Shown here piece after piece: positions 33,427 through 44,942 of a DNA stretch of 64,000 bases. The notes under the pieces are model-generated. The model searched no databases and was not told the DNA's origin. It saw only the letters and a list, made by a program, of their open reading frames with translations. This DNA comes from Datisca glomerata (lineage: Eukaryota; Streptophyta; Magnoliopsida; Cucurbitales; Datiscaceae). Where the stretch lies: NCBI GenBank assembly GCA_003255025.1, contig QANY01005052.1, positions 558,001 to 622,000 of the forward strand, in the 5' to 3' direction. Each line of letters opens with the position of its first letter. Within the stretch, counting starts at the first letter, position 1. Position numbers and translations under genes: made by a program.

Positions 33427-34164
33427 TGTTATGGGTATTCCCAGACTACCAATGACATGGCGCCATGTGGTAGGCCATGACAACCATTTCTACTTAGCTC
33501 CAGGAAGAGGAATAGGAGAGCTGAGCTCCGAAAAGGGAAGGAACTGACCTTACCAAGTCGACCTCCAAAGGAGCTCTGAAAACATCAGCCAACATGAACT
33601 AGGGGGCTTCGAGGGGTAGGTCTAACATAGGAGCTCGACTAGCCCTGTGTTAGGCATCATCATTATTCGTCGAAAGTAACGTACTATGTGGCGCTCCTCT
33701 ATTTGTCATAGACACCAGTCGACTTAAAATCATCATAAGGAAGCGTCAAGTTAGCCATCAAACGGTCGCATCCACCACGTGCCATAGGACTAAAGGTAAA
33801 TCGACATTTAATGCACATCAGCTCGAGGGACAAAGACATTTAATACCGTCCCCAGCTCGTCATTTTAACGAAAGCCGTCACCTCACCCGAAGCTTGCTCA
33901 TCACGCTTCCTTCTCCTGAGGCTGGGAATAAATACCCCCTCTAGAGACTGTGTAAGGTACGCAACTCTTTTCTAAGGAAAACTCTGCCAAAATTAATTCC
34001 AAGATACTGATTTAGACATCGGAGGCTCTTGGACGAGGAAACCACCTCCGATTCTCTAGTCTTTAGAGTTTTTGGTATGTGTTGTACAAACTTCAAGCAG
34101 AGAGGATCCACACATGGAAGAGAGATTACAGGCCACCTCGCGCGCGAGATTTTTGGTAACAACA
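33427..34164 (+). repeat. 3' LTR of the gypsy element
   Basis: The 738-bp LTR starts TGTTATGGGTATTCCCAGAC right after a purine tract and ends GGTAACAACA. It differs from the 5' LTR at many scattered positions, for example a CTACCAATGACATGG versus CGCCAACGACATGG block. Confidence 0.95.
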
Positions 34165-34223
34165 AAAGGTAAAAGAGAAAATCAAAAGTCTGTCTCATTT
34201 AAGACCATTTTAAGATATTAAGA

Positions 34224-36500
34224 TTATGTAGTAGGAGAATGAACGTCTACAAAGATGAATTTTGAGATTGTTTAAGAAATTTTTCTCACTCAATAATAGT
34301 TTATTCGTCAGTTGTGAAATTGGTATTATTAATTTTGTTATTTATTAGCAACACGATTCAAATGAATTTAGAGAAAGACATACTTATTTTCTAATAAGAA
34401 AACATTCTCTTAATGATATTCTCATTTCCTAAGAATTTGATTACTTGGTGAAATAAATTAATTTTCTATAGTATTCGAAGAGGCATATTTTTTATAAGAA
34501 AAATACATCTTAATGATATAATCATTTATTAGTAATATGAGAAATGAGATAAATTCATTTTCAATACTATTCAAAAAACACCAATAAATTTAGAACGTAC
34601 AATTTTAATGATCGAATTTTTAATTTAACATATCTGACTTTATATGCATTATGTATGACATTAAAATCTTTAATATAAGATAAGTAGAATTCATATTCTT
34701 AAATTTTTTATTTGTCACTACATATTTTATTCTATAAAGAACGTGCAACATACGTTGTATATATGAATCTATTGCAGCACAAATATGTAGTATTAATAAT
34801 ATAATAGAACCATAACAAAATAAGAGACAAAATAAAATTAAGGAAAGAATTTTTTTAAAAAAAAAAGACAGAGAGAAACCTCCATAATTATGAAGCATTA
34901 TGATTTCAATTTAAAGAAATCAAATGGAGAATGTGCATCCTAATAGAGCTTGTGTATGCGTATGTGCCTCTATGTGTGTTTATGCGTGTTCCCGTGTTTT
35001 GAAATGAGATTTTTTTAAGAATATTTTAACCATCAATTATTTCTAAATGGTAAAAAATGACCTTCCTAATCTCCTTAATGTTTTCACTATTCCAAACAAA
35101 AATTAACGAAGAAGAAAGCCGTAGAGTTTTTTGTTTCTTTCAGAATTTCCTACAATGATTTAAAACTAAATAATATTTATTTACTTTCACGATTATAATA
35201 TGTTATAATGTATTAACCATAATCATTTTAATATGATTATAATATAATAAATTAAGCTTATTATTTGCGGATTGGAATATATTGGCCGCGAAGCGAAATC
35301 ATGTTTCAATCACAAAATTTTTATTATTCCAAATAAAATGGATTTTAAAATGATAAATCCCAATTTTTGAAAAATTAAATTCTACGTGTTTAGCAAACAC
35401 AGGTGCATTAATTGTACGTATTAACTCTTCATATAAGAATATTGAGGAACTCTTCATATGAAAAACTATTCGTTAAGAATATGGCAATATAAAATAAGGA
35501 TAATTGCAAAAATGATCAACTTTTCAGTTTAAATAATAAAAATAGCTAAAAAACTTTTTTTTATAAAAATGACCAGAATAATTAAAATAATTTATTTATG
35601 TTTGTATAATGTTTGTGAAAAACTTATTTACTTCGGCCATTTATATAAAAAAAAAATTCAATCATTTTTATAATTTTAACTGAAAAGTTATATTTTCTAA
35701 TCATTTTTGGTATAAAATAGCAGAGAAAATAAAAGTAAAATTTCGAGGGAGGCCTACACGCAAACAAAATAGGAGAAATGCATGAATGTGTGCTGAATCG
35801 AATTAACCATCATCATGGAATAAGGGTATTATTAAAAACTTATACAATTTCTATCCCTTCACAATATTTTCATTGAAGCTTCTAATGTTAATTGTGAAAG
35901 TAGTTTGCATTAATTGCCCCTCGATTGATACAAGAAGATGTATTTATGGGCCCTTTTTTAATAGTTGTTTTAAAGAGAGAGAATCTAAATCCTAACCATA
36001 TTACCTACTGTTAACAAAGACGTGACAGTTGTGGTAACTGTTTTGACTGAATTCATTTCTTATTTGTCATGTGAACTGACAATTCATTTCAGTGTTTTTC
36101 AGCTTCTTTATGTATTATCAGGTTCTAGGTGTTACCTTTTTGTCGGGCAGTAACCTTTTTACTTTTTGACAGCTCATTGCTCCTTATACAAATGTCTATG
36201 TTTACTCGACGGTTTCAAGCCATTGATATAAAACACTAGCCAACTAATCAAACATTTCCCGATTGCTGATGACAGCATGCCTTCAATCATTACTTTCTGC
36301 CTTTGTGTCTTTTCACGTTAATTCACGCATCATTGCACTGCCTGAATGATAAAGCGTTTTGATATTTTTAGATTTCGCTACCTTTTCCTCCTCTAAGTTC
36401 CACTTGGGATTACTTTCTTATTTCATACAATAATTACTATTTCGTGCTTCATTTGTCAGTTATTATTTTTCAAATGGAGTCTGCCTCTTCATGTCTGAGG
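34224..36500. other. AT-rich non-coding DNA with a possible small MITE
   Basis: No gene is supported. At about 35498-35715 the ends GATAATTGCAAAAATGATCA and, read inward from the right, TTATACCAAAAATGATTAGA form an imperfect inverted repeat. Both carry CAACTTTTCAGTT-like blocks, so this may be a MITE of about 220 bp. The last 500 bp may contain LTR-like sequence of the antisense-ORF remnant that follows. Confidence 0.4.
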
Positions 36501-36559
36501 TAACATATATATTAGATGAGTCTTTTACCATTTTTTTTTTACGTGGCATCTCTGTTCTA

Positions 36560-38330
36560 GTAAGTTTCTTTTTCATCTCTTCTTGTTCTTTCTTCAATCT
36601 TCAATTACGTCAAGATTTTCATCCTCTATTCCTAGAATTACAAATAGAGAAGAATTCGTAAGCCTATTTCATAAAGTTTTCCATGGCAATATTACTTGTT
36701 CTTACTCTAACAGAAAACTCATTAGTCAACTTTATTCTCCTGGAACTTATTTTCGTAACTATATACATAGTATTAGGTCTTAGTTCTAATTTCCCCTTTG
36801 TTTCAAGAGTTTTTTAACTGTCCTGACCTTTCACCTCGGTTCACCCCAAACACATATAGGATCCTTCTATGTTTTAATCCCTTAACCGATAACCTAGATT
36901 TAGGGTTGAATAAATTTCGGATGCTTTACTCCATTAGAGAGAAAAATAGCATATATTTTACTGCTTCGACGAGCGACTTAGTTGGTGGTCCGTTTATTTT
37001 GTACTAGCCAAAAGGTGACAAGTGGTGGAACACCGAGGGTTCAAAGATAGCGGTGAGTGGAGAAGTGGCGAAACTTTCAAATTCCCACCGAGTGGAGGTC
37101 GTTTGGTATGTGACCATGCACCTCTCCCTCTCGCTTTCTTGCTTTCTAGTTTGCTTTTACTGCTTATAATTGTTTCTTTCTATCTTTTATTCTCCAGATA
37201 GGAGTAAGAATACTCGTCCTTTTAAGACTCCCGACGACAAAGCAAAAATCTCCTCTGCCTATAGAGTAAAGACCCGCGATTGGCAATGGTTCCTTGATCC
37301 TAAGCGAGAAGCTCTAGTGTTTTAGCCTCTCGCTCTGCCAGTGCATCCACCTGTTCTTCCCACAAGAAACTCCCCCTCCACTTCTTTTTTGTTTACTAAA
37401 GCCTTTGAAAGTATGAGGCCTATTCAACTATCTATTCAGTGCTCCAACAACCAAAATGTCATCCCCCGGTTGGCGGCAGATTTTAGGCCATCAACTGCTG
37501 CAGTGGGATTTTCTCAGTACTCTTTACATATTTTTGTGTCCCCAAAGCCTCTTCTCCTCACTCTACCCTTATATTCAGCCTTCTTTTTAGTCAAAATTTT
37601 TAGCCTCCCCTTCTTTTGTCCCAGCCAGGTCTGCTTCCAAGGATGGGTACTTTAGAGGCGGCGCCTGAGTTTTGGACTATGTTTCCTCTGTGTTTTGACC
37701 CAAGGATCCCCTACAGACCAATCTATTGGCTGACCAAGAGTCTTCCCACCTTGTCATGAGCCATCTCCAATCTTCGTTAACAATTGGCTGACCAAGAGTC
37801 TTTCCTGCTCACTAATGTTCACTGATGGTTGTTTTCCTTTACAGGTTGCCCTCTATCACTTACAGGTTACCCTCTGTCACAATGCTCTTGTCGTCAAGCT
37901 TAATAGTGTTGACAAGGAAATGGTCAGATACGAACAAGAAGTTTCTGACCTAGAATGCCAATTTGCTGTTAAGGAGCAGGAAATTGGTGAAGTGAGCAGC
38001 CAGGCTAAAGCTACCAGGCTGAAGGTTGAGGAGGTGAGGGTTGAAGCTGATTGTCACGATCAGGAAGCTGTACGGGTGACGAGAGAGAGGTTGAAAGCTT
38101 CAATTGTGGAGGCTTTGAAGAAGAAATAAGAGAAGGCTTATGAGCATAATAGTGCTCAGTTCAAGCTACTCGAGCGAGACACTTACACCACCGGTTTCCT
38201 TCATCTTCTAATGATGACGAAAGTGCTCCTACTATGGCGACCACTGAAGTTGTTACCATGTGAGTTGTTTCCGAAGAGACAGAGGTGACGTACAATCTGT
38301 TGGCTGAGCATATTATGCTTGACTAAACTT
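36560..38330 (+). pseudogene. Third copy of a Tat-type antisense ORF, with apparent introns
   Basis: Open blocks at 36583-36783, 36798-37007, 37341-37655 and 37845-38129 belong to the same gene type as 19131-20984. An apparent intron runs from 37106 (TTTG|GTATGTGACC) to 37197 (TTCTCCAG). A second acceptor, TTTCCTTTACAG, ends at 37844. The exon from 37845 reads V-N-S-V-D-K-E-M-style heptads rich in Glu, Gln and Arg, likely coiled coil, and parallels the Q-L-R-R-E exon of the copy after 20450. There are several in-frame stops. No pol for this copy is found in the window; the neighbouring copia insertion at 39791 separates the remnant from whatever followed. Confidence 0.55.
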
Positions 38331-38514
38331 CTCCCTTTCTTTCTTTTTGGTTATTTTAAATGTTGCTATTGTTTTTTAAAGTTGTATCCAAACTATCTTT
38401 TTTCATCAATGCAATAGTTTCTCTTCTCACTCGCAGAGCTTTGTTATATACATAGAATTTTTATTTTATTTTTGTCTTACGTTGTCGCTTGGCATAAAAG
38501 CAATTTTCCTTTAT

Positions 38515-39345
38515 ATTTGCCTCAAGCGGCCGCCACACATACTTAGGAAATTTTCTCTTTATTTTACTTTAAGTAGTCACTTGTCACACTTAGGTGATTT
38601 TCACATTATTTTACCATTAGCGACTGCTTGGCAAGCAATTTTAGCTTTGTTTAGGCTTAAACGGCCGCTTGACACACTTAGGCATTTTCGCTTAAATGTG
38701 CCTTAAGTGGACGTTTGGCACACTTAGCAATTTTCGTTTAGTTTGCCTTAAATGCCCGCTTGGCACACTTAAACAATTTTTGTTTAGTTTTGCCTTAAGC
38801 GACTGTTTGGCACATTTATGCAAATTTTATCATTGTTTTGCTTTAAGCGGCCGCGTGACACACTTTGGCAATTTTCACTTAGTTTTGCCTTAAGTGACCT
38901 CTTGGCAAAGCAATTTTTGTTTACTTTTGTCGTAAGTGGCTGCTTGACACACTTAGGCAATGTTCATTTAGTTTTGCCTTAAGTGGCCGCTTGGCACACT
39001 TAGGTAATTCTCGTATTGTTTTGCATTAAGCGGATTCTTGTCGCACTTAGGTAGTTTTTCATTGTTATGCCTTAAGCGGCTGCTTGACATACTTAGACAA
39101 TTTTCGCTTAGTTTCGCCCTAAACGGCCGCTTGACGTACTTATCAATTTTCATTTAGTTTTTCCTTTGCAACTGTCCAGTACACTTATGCAATTTTCATT
39201 TAGATGCCTTGAGCGGCTGCTTGGCACAGTTAGGCAATTTTCATTCAATTTCACCTTAAGCGGCCGCTAGCGCACTTAAGCAATTTTTACATTATTTTAC
39301 CTTAAGCAACCGCTTGGCATACTATATAATTTTTGTTTCAACTTG
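38515..39345. repeat. Array of about 18 copies of a 47-bp tandem repeat
   Basis: The unit is TTAAGCGGCCGCTTGGCACA, CTTAGGCAATTTTCGTTTAG, then TTTTGCC (47 bp). Copies start at about 38522, 38569, 38617, 38658, 38702, 38748, 38795, 38843, 38890, 38931, 38978, 39026, 39072, 39119, 39164, 39209, 39255 and 39300. They differ by substitutions and small indels; many keep a NotI-like GCGGCCGC core. The array follows the antisense-ORF remnant, the usual place for Tat-element satellites. Confidence 0.9.
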
Positions 39346-39790
39346 GGCTGTTTCGTGCCGTTTAATAATAAAAGATCTTAGTTTTTAACTCACAATTTTG
39401 GCTCTCCCACTTCTAGATTAGGGGTTTAAGCTTTCTCTCTCTCTTTAGATTCAAGCTTTAATCTCTCCCTCTTTTTAGATTCAAGCTCTAAGCTTTCCCT
39501 CCATTTAGATTCAGGATTTAAGCTCTCCTCTTTTTAGATTTAGGCTTGACGTTCACCCTCTTTTCAGATTCAGGCTTTGTTTAGCGCAACATTATGTTTA
39601 GTGTAGAATCTAATTACGACAGGAAAATAAAAAAAGGTAATAAGAAGAGAGTTTTCTAAGGAAAACACTTTAATATGGAAAAAACCTTTCATAAAAGAAG
39701 AATCTATACTCACACATAATACTTCTTCATGTGGGTGCTCCATTAACTACACTTCGATGATCAAGTCAGTTAAGTGCTTATAGAATCATA

Positions 39791-42010
39791 TGTTGGAATC
39801 TGCGACAACGCGCGGCCAAAGGCGTGGTGTTGGTTTAAAAAAATTATAAAACGATAAACCATCGTATCGTCTCAAATCCCAAATATAAAAACTTTTTTAA
39901 TTGAAAAACACTTTTTCGGATCTGGTCTATTATATATTTTATATATTAAATCAAAAACATACATGGATATAAAATAGACCTCTTGTAGTCCAATCAAGCG
40001 TCATTGCAATACAATGATCTTACTATCCCACAAATGATAGACTTCGAGATCCACACCATAATATTCCAAATCAATACTCAAACACACTAGGACGTGTGCG
40101 GGCACGTAGAATATATCAATAATACTTTTTTGTCTTTAGATGTACTCAGCACATGAGATCTAAATTTTTTTAGAAGGATTATTTATGAGAGAAAACTCTG
40201 ATCGAACAACAATTAAAAGTTTTTCACATAGCTTTTTGATTAACTTTTAATCTCAGAGAGTTTCACCCCTGATTGCAACTGTGATCTTAGCACACTGAAG
40301 CCAATCGAATAATATCAATTATTTTTTAGATAATGGCATATCAGAATGTTTTAGGGATTTATACAAAATGTTAAATTAATTACAAATGTGTAACTGAAGT
40401 GGGACTCATGGTAACTGTACAACGCTACAGTGCCACACGGCACTGTAGGGTGCCATGAGGAGTCACAGTACCTCACGACACTGTAGTTTCATGGCATCAC
40501 TGTAGTGACGTGAGGCACTACAGTCTGTCACATCCCACTATAATGCCGCGTGACACTACAATAGTCCATGTCAACCTCTGATTCAAAATCAGTGATGAAC
40601 ATGTGACAGTTCAACATACCACGTGATAATTTTTTCAAATTTATTATTATTGTAATAAGATAAATATCTAGATGTTAGTTAATTAAAAAATTAACTGATC
40701 TGATCATCCCTATCAACTAGCTTATTTCTTAGTTCAATCAATAGATTTAGTTGATTCAAAATTTAAATTATTATCTCATAATAATTAAATAATATCTAAT
40801 TTCATAAATTAGATAATTTGTCTCACTTATCGATTAACACAAAATTAATCTATATTATTATTTAATGATAATTTCTGAAAATTACATTAAATAATTTAAT
40901 TAATTAATTAATCATACATAATTATCTCATCATTATATACTTGCCCCAGAAATATAATTCCATTTGCAAGTCAAACATTTTATCATGTCCAAAATATTCA
41001 CATCCTAGACTGTGTAGTACAGATATGACTTTAAGACCATGAATCTATAATCGTAAGCTCCAATAAATCAGATTATTAATTAAACACTTTAATTAAATAA
41101 TCATATTTATTAATTTCATTATTAATCCACTATTAATATGAAATTTTACTTTTAGAGATTACATAATGTATTTACAGAATATTCTCGTGTAGTCTATTGA
41201 TATAATCATTTCATGCAGTTCTGTCCTCCAATTATTGGTTCGTAAATTAGAGTTGGTCAAAATTATCATTTTATCCTTCTAATTACCTATTGATATGTGA
41301 GTATTTTTAATTCAGTAGTGAATGGCTAATTTATAATCTTATTATAAATTTAAGCTCAATAACTATTCAGTTCTAGAATTAACACTTAAGAGAACTAATA
41401 TACGATTTGTTAAGAAAGTTTGGATTCCAAATCTTGTAAGATCATGCTCTCAGCTATCTATATCACTGGATCTCTAAAATAAAAGTCACCAGCATGTTTT
41501 ACAAACAAACCTTAACGAGTGAATCAAAAAATTCATTAGATATGCATAGGAGTTCATGACAACTTAGGATTCAGACTGATCTACATATGATCATCAGATT
41601 GATGTATCTTAAATCTTTATGATAAACGGAAAGTTAATGAAGATATTAATCCACATTGGTTATATCATATATAATCTTACTATATAAATTACTTTTACTA
41701 ATATGTATATCCACATCAAGGATCCGGATTTAGATCACATGCATTCATAATGCTTAGTGAACCATTCTAGCAACCATTCATTAAAGATTTCATACTTAAA
41801 TATGTTGCTGATAATTTCATTCATTATTTATGACCTTAATACTCTCATACTTGTACAAGATCATTGTCTTATTAATGAATATGGAATGTTTAGATATTTA
41901 CATAAATTATTCAACAATAATTTAAAACAATAATTATAAGAAAAATGTTATTTCATTAATTTAATACTAAAAATGTCTAAACACACGCTTTGAGTGCACT
42001 ATGCCCAACA
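39791..42010 (-). repeat. 3' LTR of the outer copia element (full-length form, 2.2 kb)
   Basis: Plus-strand ends are TGTTGGAATC and GCCCAACA. Read on the minus strand it starts TGTTGGGCATAGTGC. It is the longest LTR copy of this family in the window and contains a palindromic tract (40398-40572) absent from the 5' LTR at 58140-59771. Confidence 0.9.
40398..40572. repeat. Cluster of short palindromic CACTGTAG/GTGCCACG repeats in the LTR
   Basis: Variants of the self-complementary motif CTACAGTGCCACACGGCACTGTAG occur several times in about 175 bp, each able to form a small hairpin. A related cluster occurs in the nested 3' LTR near 48800-49060. Confidence 0.7.
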
Positions 42011-42036
42011 ATCTCTCACTTGCCCTAAAATAAATA

Positions 42037-43312
42037 TGTTATCTCTCTCAACCTCATATTTCATACATGACCATCAAGTGTCTCAGTAGAAGGGTCAGCC
42101 AGGTTCTGGTCTAATGTTATCTCAATAATAGTTAGATCATTTCGATGTATGATCCAGACGTCGACTTTCGACTAGCCTTATCTAATTCAGATTAGTATAT
42201 TTATTGAGATTCATGTCTCCACCTAAATAAACAAGCATATAACTTCTTGTTCTCTAGAGATACTTGAGAATGTACTTTACTACAATCCAATATTCTAAAC
42301 CAGGATTTGATTGATAACAACTAACAATTTCTACTACATAACAGATATTCGTTCTCGTACACAACATGGCATAATGAGACTCACAACGGCTGAGGTAGAA
42401 GGAATCTTTCTCATATCCTCCTCCTCATAAGGTGTCTTAGGACACTCACCTTAGAAAGGATAATTTCATATATGATCGGTAGCTGACCTTTCTTTAGATT
42501 TTTCATAGAGAATCTATCTAGCGCCTTATCAATATAAGATGTCTGAGAAAGTGTCAAGAGCTTGTTCTTTTCATCCCTTAGGATTTGGATTCCTAGAACA
42601 TAGCTTGCGTCTCCCAAATCTTTCATTTGAAATTTCTCAGCTAACTACTTCTTTAATTTCGACAAATTTTTTACATCATTCCCAATGAGTAGAATATCGT
42701 CTACATAAAGAACTAAGAAAATCAGCATCTTATCTTTTATGTATTTATAAACACAAACTTTGTCAATATTTTTCTCGAATCCATATGATTTAACAATCTC
42801 ATCAAAGTAAGATTTCAAGATCTAGATGCTTGCTTTAATCCATAAATAGATTTAAGAAACTTGCATACTTTCTTATCTTTTCCATTTTCACAAACCCTTC
42901 TATTGCATCATATAGATGCTTTCTTTAAGAGATCATTCAGAAAAAGTTGTCTTGACATCCATTAGCCATATTTCATAGTCTATACTAGTGGATATGGATA
43001 AAATGATGCGTATGGATTTTAGCATGGCAACGAAAGAGATTGTCTCTTCATAATCAACTATTTCTCTTTGTGTATAGCTTTTAGCTTTCAGTCGTGCCTT
43101 TAAAATCTCTACTTTCCCATACGACTGTAAAAGTATTTTGCTCTGAGATTTGTAATTTTCCATATAGTCGTGTTCAAGAAAAGTGACATTTGTCGATACA
43201 AACACTCTTTGAACCTTATGACTGTAAAAGTACCACCTCTTATTTATGGAGCATAGCCAACAAATATACACACTTCAGACATTGAGTCTAACTTTCCAGT
43301 CTTGAGTCTAAG
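42037..43312 (-). pseudogene. Copia integrase end, RT and RNase H of the outer element
   Basis: From 43312 leftward the minus strand reads the end of integrase (open 43271-42933), then RT. An intact Y-V-D-D codon set lies near 42693-42704, followed by the M-K-D-L-G-D-A-S-Y-V-L-G block (open 42626-42411). Degraded RNase H and C-terminal sequence reaches the purine tract before the LTR. Frames change repeatedly. Confidence 0.85.
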
Positions 43313-44381
43313 TGTTGGAGGTTATGCCCTCATAGCACGTGTAATGACATTTTAATATGAAATTTAATGAAATTACATTTTTCTTATAATTTTTTGTTTT
43401 AAAGTATTGTTGAATAATTAATATAAATATATAAAAATTATATATTCATTAATCAGACTATAATCTTATATTAATAAGAGAGGATTAGGATTATAGATAA
43501 TAAATAAAAATGTCAGCAATATATTAAAGTATGAAATATTTAATGAATGATTGCTAGTACGGTTCACTAAGTATTATGAATGCATGAGATCTAGATCCAG
43601 ATCATTGATGTGGTTAGATATCTTAGTGAAGATACTTTATATAATAAGATTATATATGACATGACCGATGTGAATTAATATCTTTATTAACGTACCGTTT
43701 ATCATAAAGATTTAATACACATCAATCTAATGATCAACATGTGCACAAATTGCAATGGTGATTTTAAAATTAAATATTATTTTTAGTTTATCCCTAAAAA
43801 TCCGATATGTCATTATCTAAAAAATATATAGATATTATTTAATTAGTCTCAGTGTTGATAGAGAGTTGAGAATACAATTGCTATCAAGGTGAATTTTCTT
43901 TGTGATTAAAAACTTAATAAAAAAGCTCTCAAGAATTATCATCGTATTCACTCAGAGGATTGTCTCACTAAATTAATCATTCTTAGTAAATCTCTAGATC
44001 TCATGTGTTGAGTACATTTAGATATAGAAAATATGTATTTGATTATTCTACGTGACACAAACGTCCTAGTGCATTTGAGGATTGGCTTGTAAGATCTTGG
44101 TATGGATCTCAAAATTCATTGTTCGCGAGAACGTATAATCGTTGGTTTGTGAGGACGTTTGATATTGACTACATGTGGTATATAATTCCTATCCATGTAT
44201 ATCTTAGATTTAATATATAAATATAATGGATCCAGATTGAAAAGAGTTTTCAACAAAAGTTTTTATTTTGAAAATCGTTGTGTCGCGCTTGTTTTCATTT
44301 TATCGAAAAAACATACGATTCGTTTTAATAAATTTTTAAAATCCACCATGCCTCCGCCACGCGAGTGCCGCGCTTCTAACA
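43313..44381 (+). repeat. 5' LTR of the nested copia element (1.07 kb, internally deleted)
   Basis: It starts TGTTGGAGGTTATGCCC and ends GCGCTTCTAACA, followed by the primer site. Compared with 39791-42010 it lacks roughly half the LTR: the sequence jumps at about 43735-43760, so the stretch with the ACTCGTTAAGG and palindromic blocks is missing. Confidence 0.9.
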
Positions 44382-44383
44382 AT

Positions 44384-44399
44384 TGGTATCAGAGTGGTC
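44384..44399 (+). promoter_or_regulatory. tRNA-iMet primer-binding site of the nested copia
   Basis: TGGTATCAGAGTGGTC, two bases after the LTR, is the usual copia primer site complementary to initiator tRNA-Met, with minor change at its end. Confidence 0.85.
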
Positions 44400-44942
44400 A
44401 TTATATATTTATATATTAATTACTGTGTATGTTCTTGTATTTTTCATAATATATTTTTTGATACATGTGAATGAATGGATAGTTTGTTTTTTGAATGTAT
44501 GGTTAAATAATGGATCGTTGATTGTATGATGATTATTGGGTTATGCTTTGTTCTTTAATTTTTTCTTAGATCATGTGTAAGCCGATTTGTAGTGTAGGAA
44601 TTTTTGTAATTTTATTTTCAATATATATAATTATTTCGATTGCGAGAAGACGAAGAACGCATGAGACGAACGAGGAGGAAAAAGAAAAAATAAGAATTCC
44701 TGGGAATTCCAGCTCTGCCACTAGAAATAGGATTTCTCGCGCTGGCGTCGCCAGTATTCTAGTGGCGGAAATGTTTCTAGAAAAATCAGCTCTGGCAGTG
44801 AGCCCACCGGAAAATTGGCGCAAGCGGTGGCCGGTGGTCGGCTGCAAGGGGTTGGCGGTCGGCGACGACCGACGGTCGACTGCTCATGTTGGTGACACTA
44901 CTTGCATTTTAGGGATATGCATTACACACGGTAGCATACATT

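Larger units (their letters stand above)
25042..34164 (+). mobile_element. Ty3/gypsy Tat-like LTR retrotransposon with both LTRs, internally deleted
   Basis: It is bounded by two LTRs that start TGTTATGGG and end TAACAACA. Order: 5' LTR, primer-binding-like sequence, pol remnant on plus (about 25860-29055), 50-bp and 500-bp repeats (29273-30510), an antisense ORF remnant on minus (about 30640-33010), a purine-rich tract GGGGGAAAC just before the 3' LTR, and the 3' LTR. Flanking 5-mers are GAGGG and AAAGG, consistent with a target duplication that has since diverged by two transitions. gag and protease are gone: pol begins within about 100 bp of the leader. Base composition is clearly richer in GC than the surrounding DNA. 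Confidence 0.9.
24054..34223. mobile_element. Palindromic element with Helitron-like ends, split by two later insertions
   Basis: The left end is TCATA (24054-24058), interrupted by a Helitron, then TATATTAAAAGG from 24811. The right end, read inward from 34223, is TCTTAATATCTTAAAATGG. The two arms are imperfect inverted repeats of about 165 bp. They share TTGATTT-TCTCTTTTACC, the AATATAGTAC/AATACAGTAC block and TTCACATTTTCA, around a roughly 40-bp centre at about 24950-24980. A gypsy element (25042-34164) sits in the right arm. Both tips look like the 5' end of the Helitron at 16320. Flanks are A at 24053 and T at 34224. It may be two Helitron 5' ends joined head to head or a foldback element that converged on them. 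Confidence 0.55.

Noticed and set aside
38480..39350. 47-bp array considered as a CRISPR-like repeat or a coding repeat
   Set aside because: The units abut without unique spacers, so it is an ordinary tandem array. The frames through it contain stops, and 47 is not a multiple of three.
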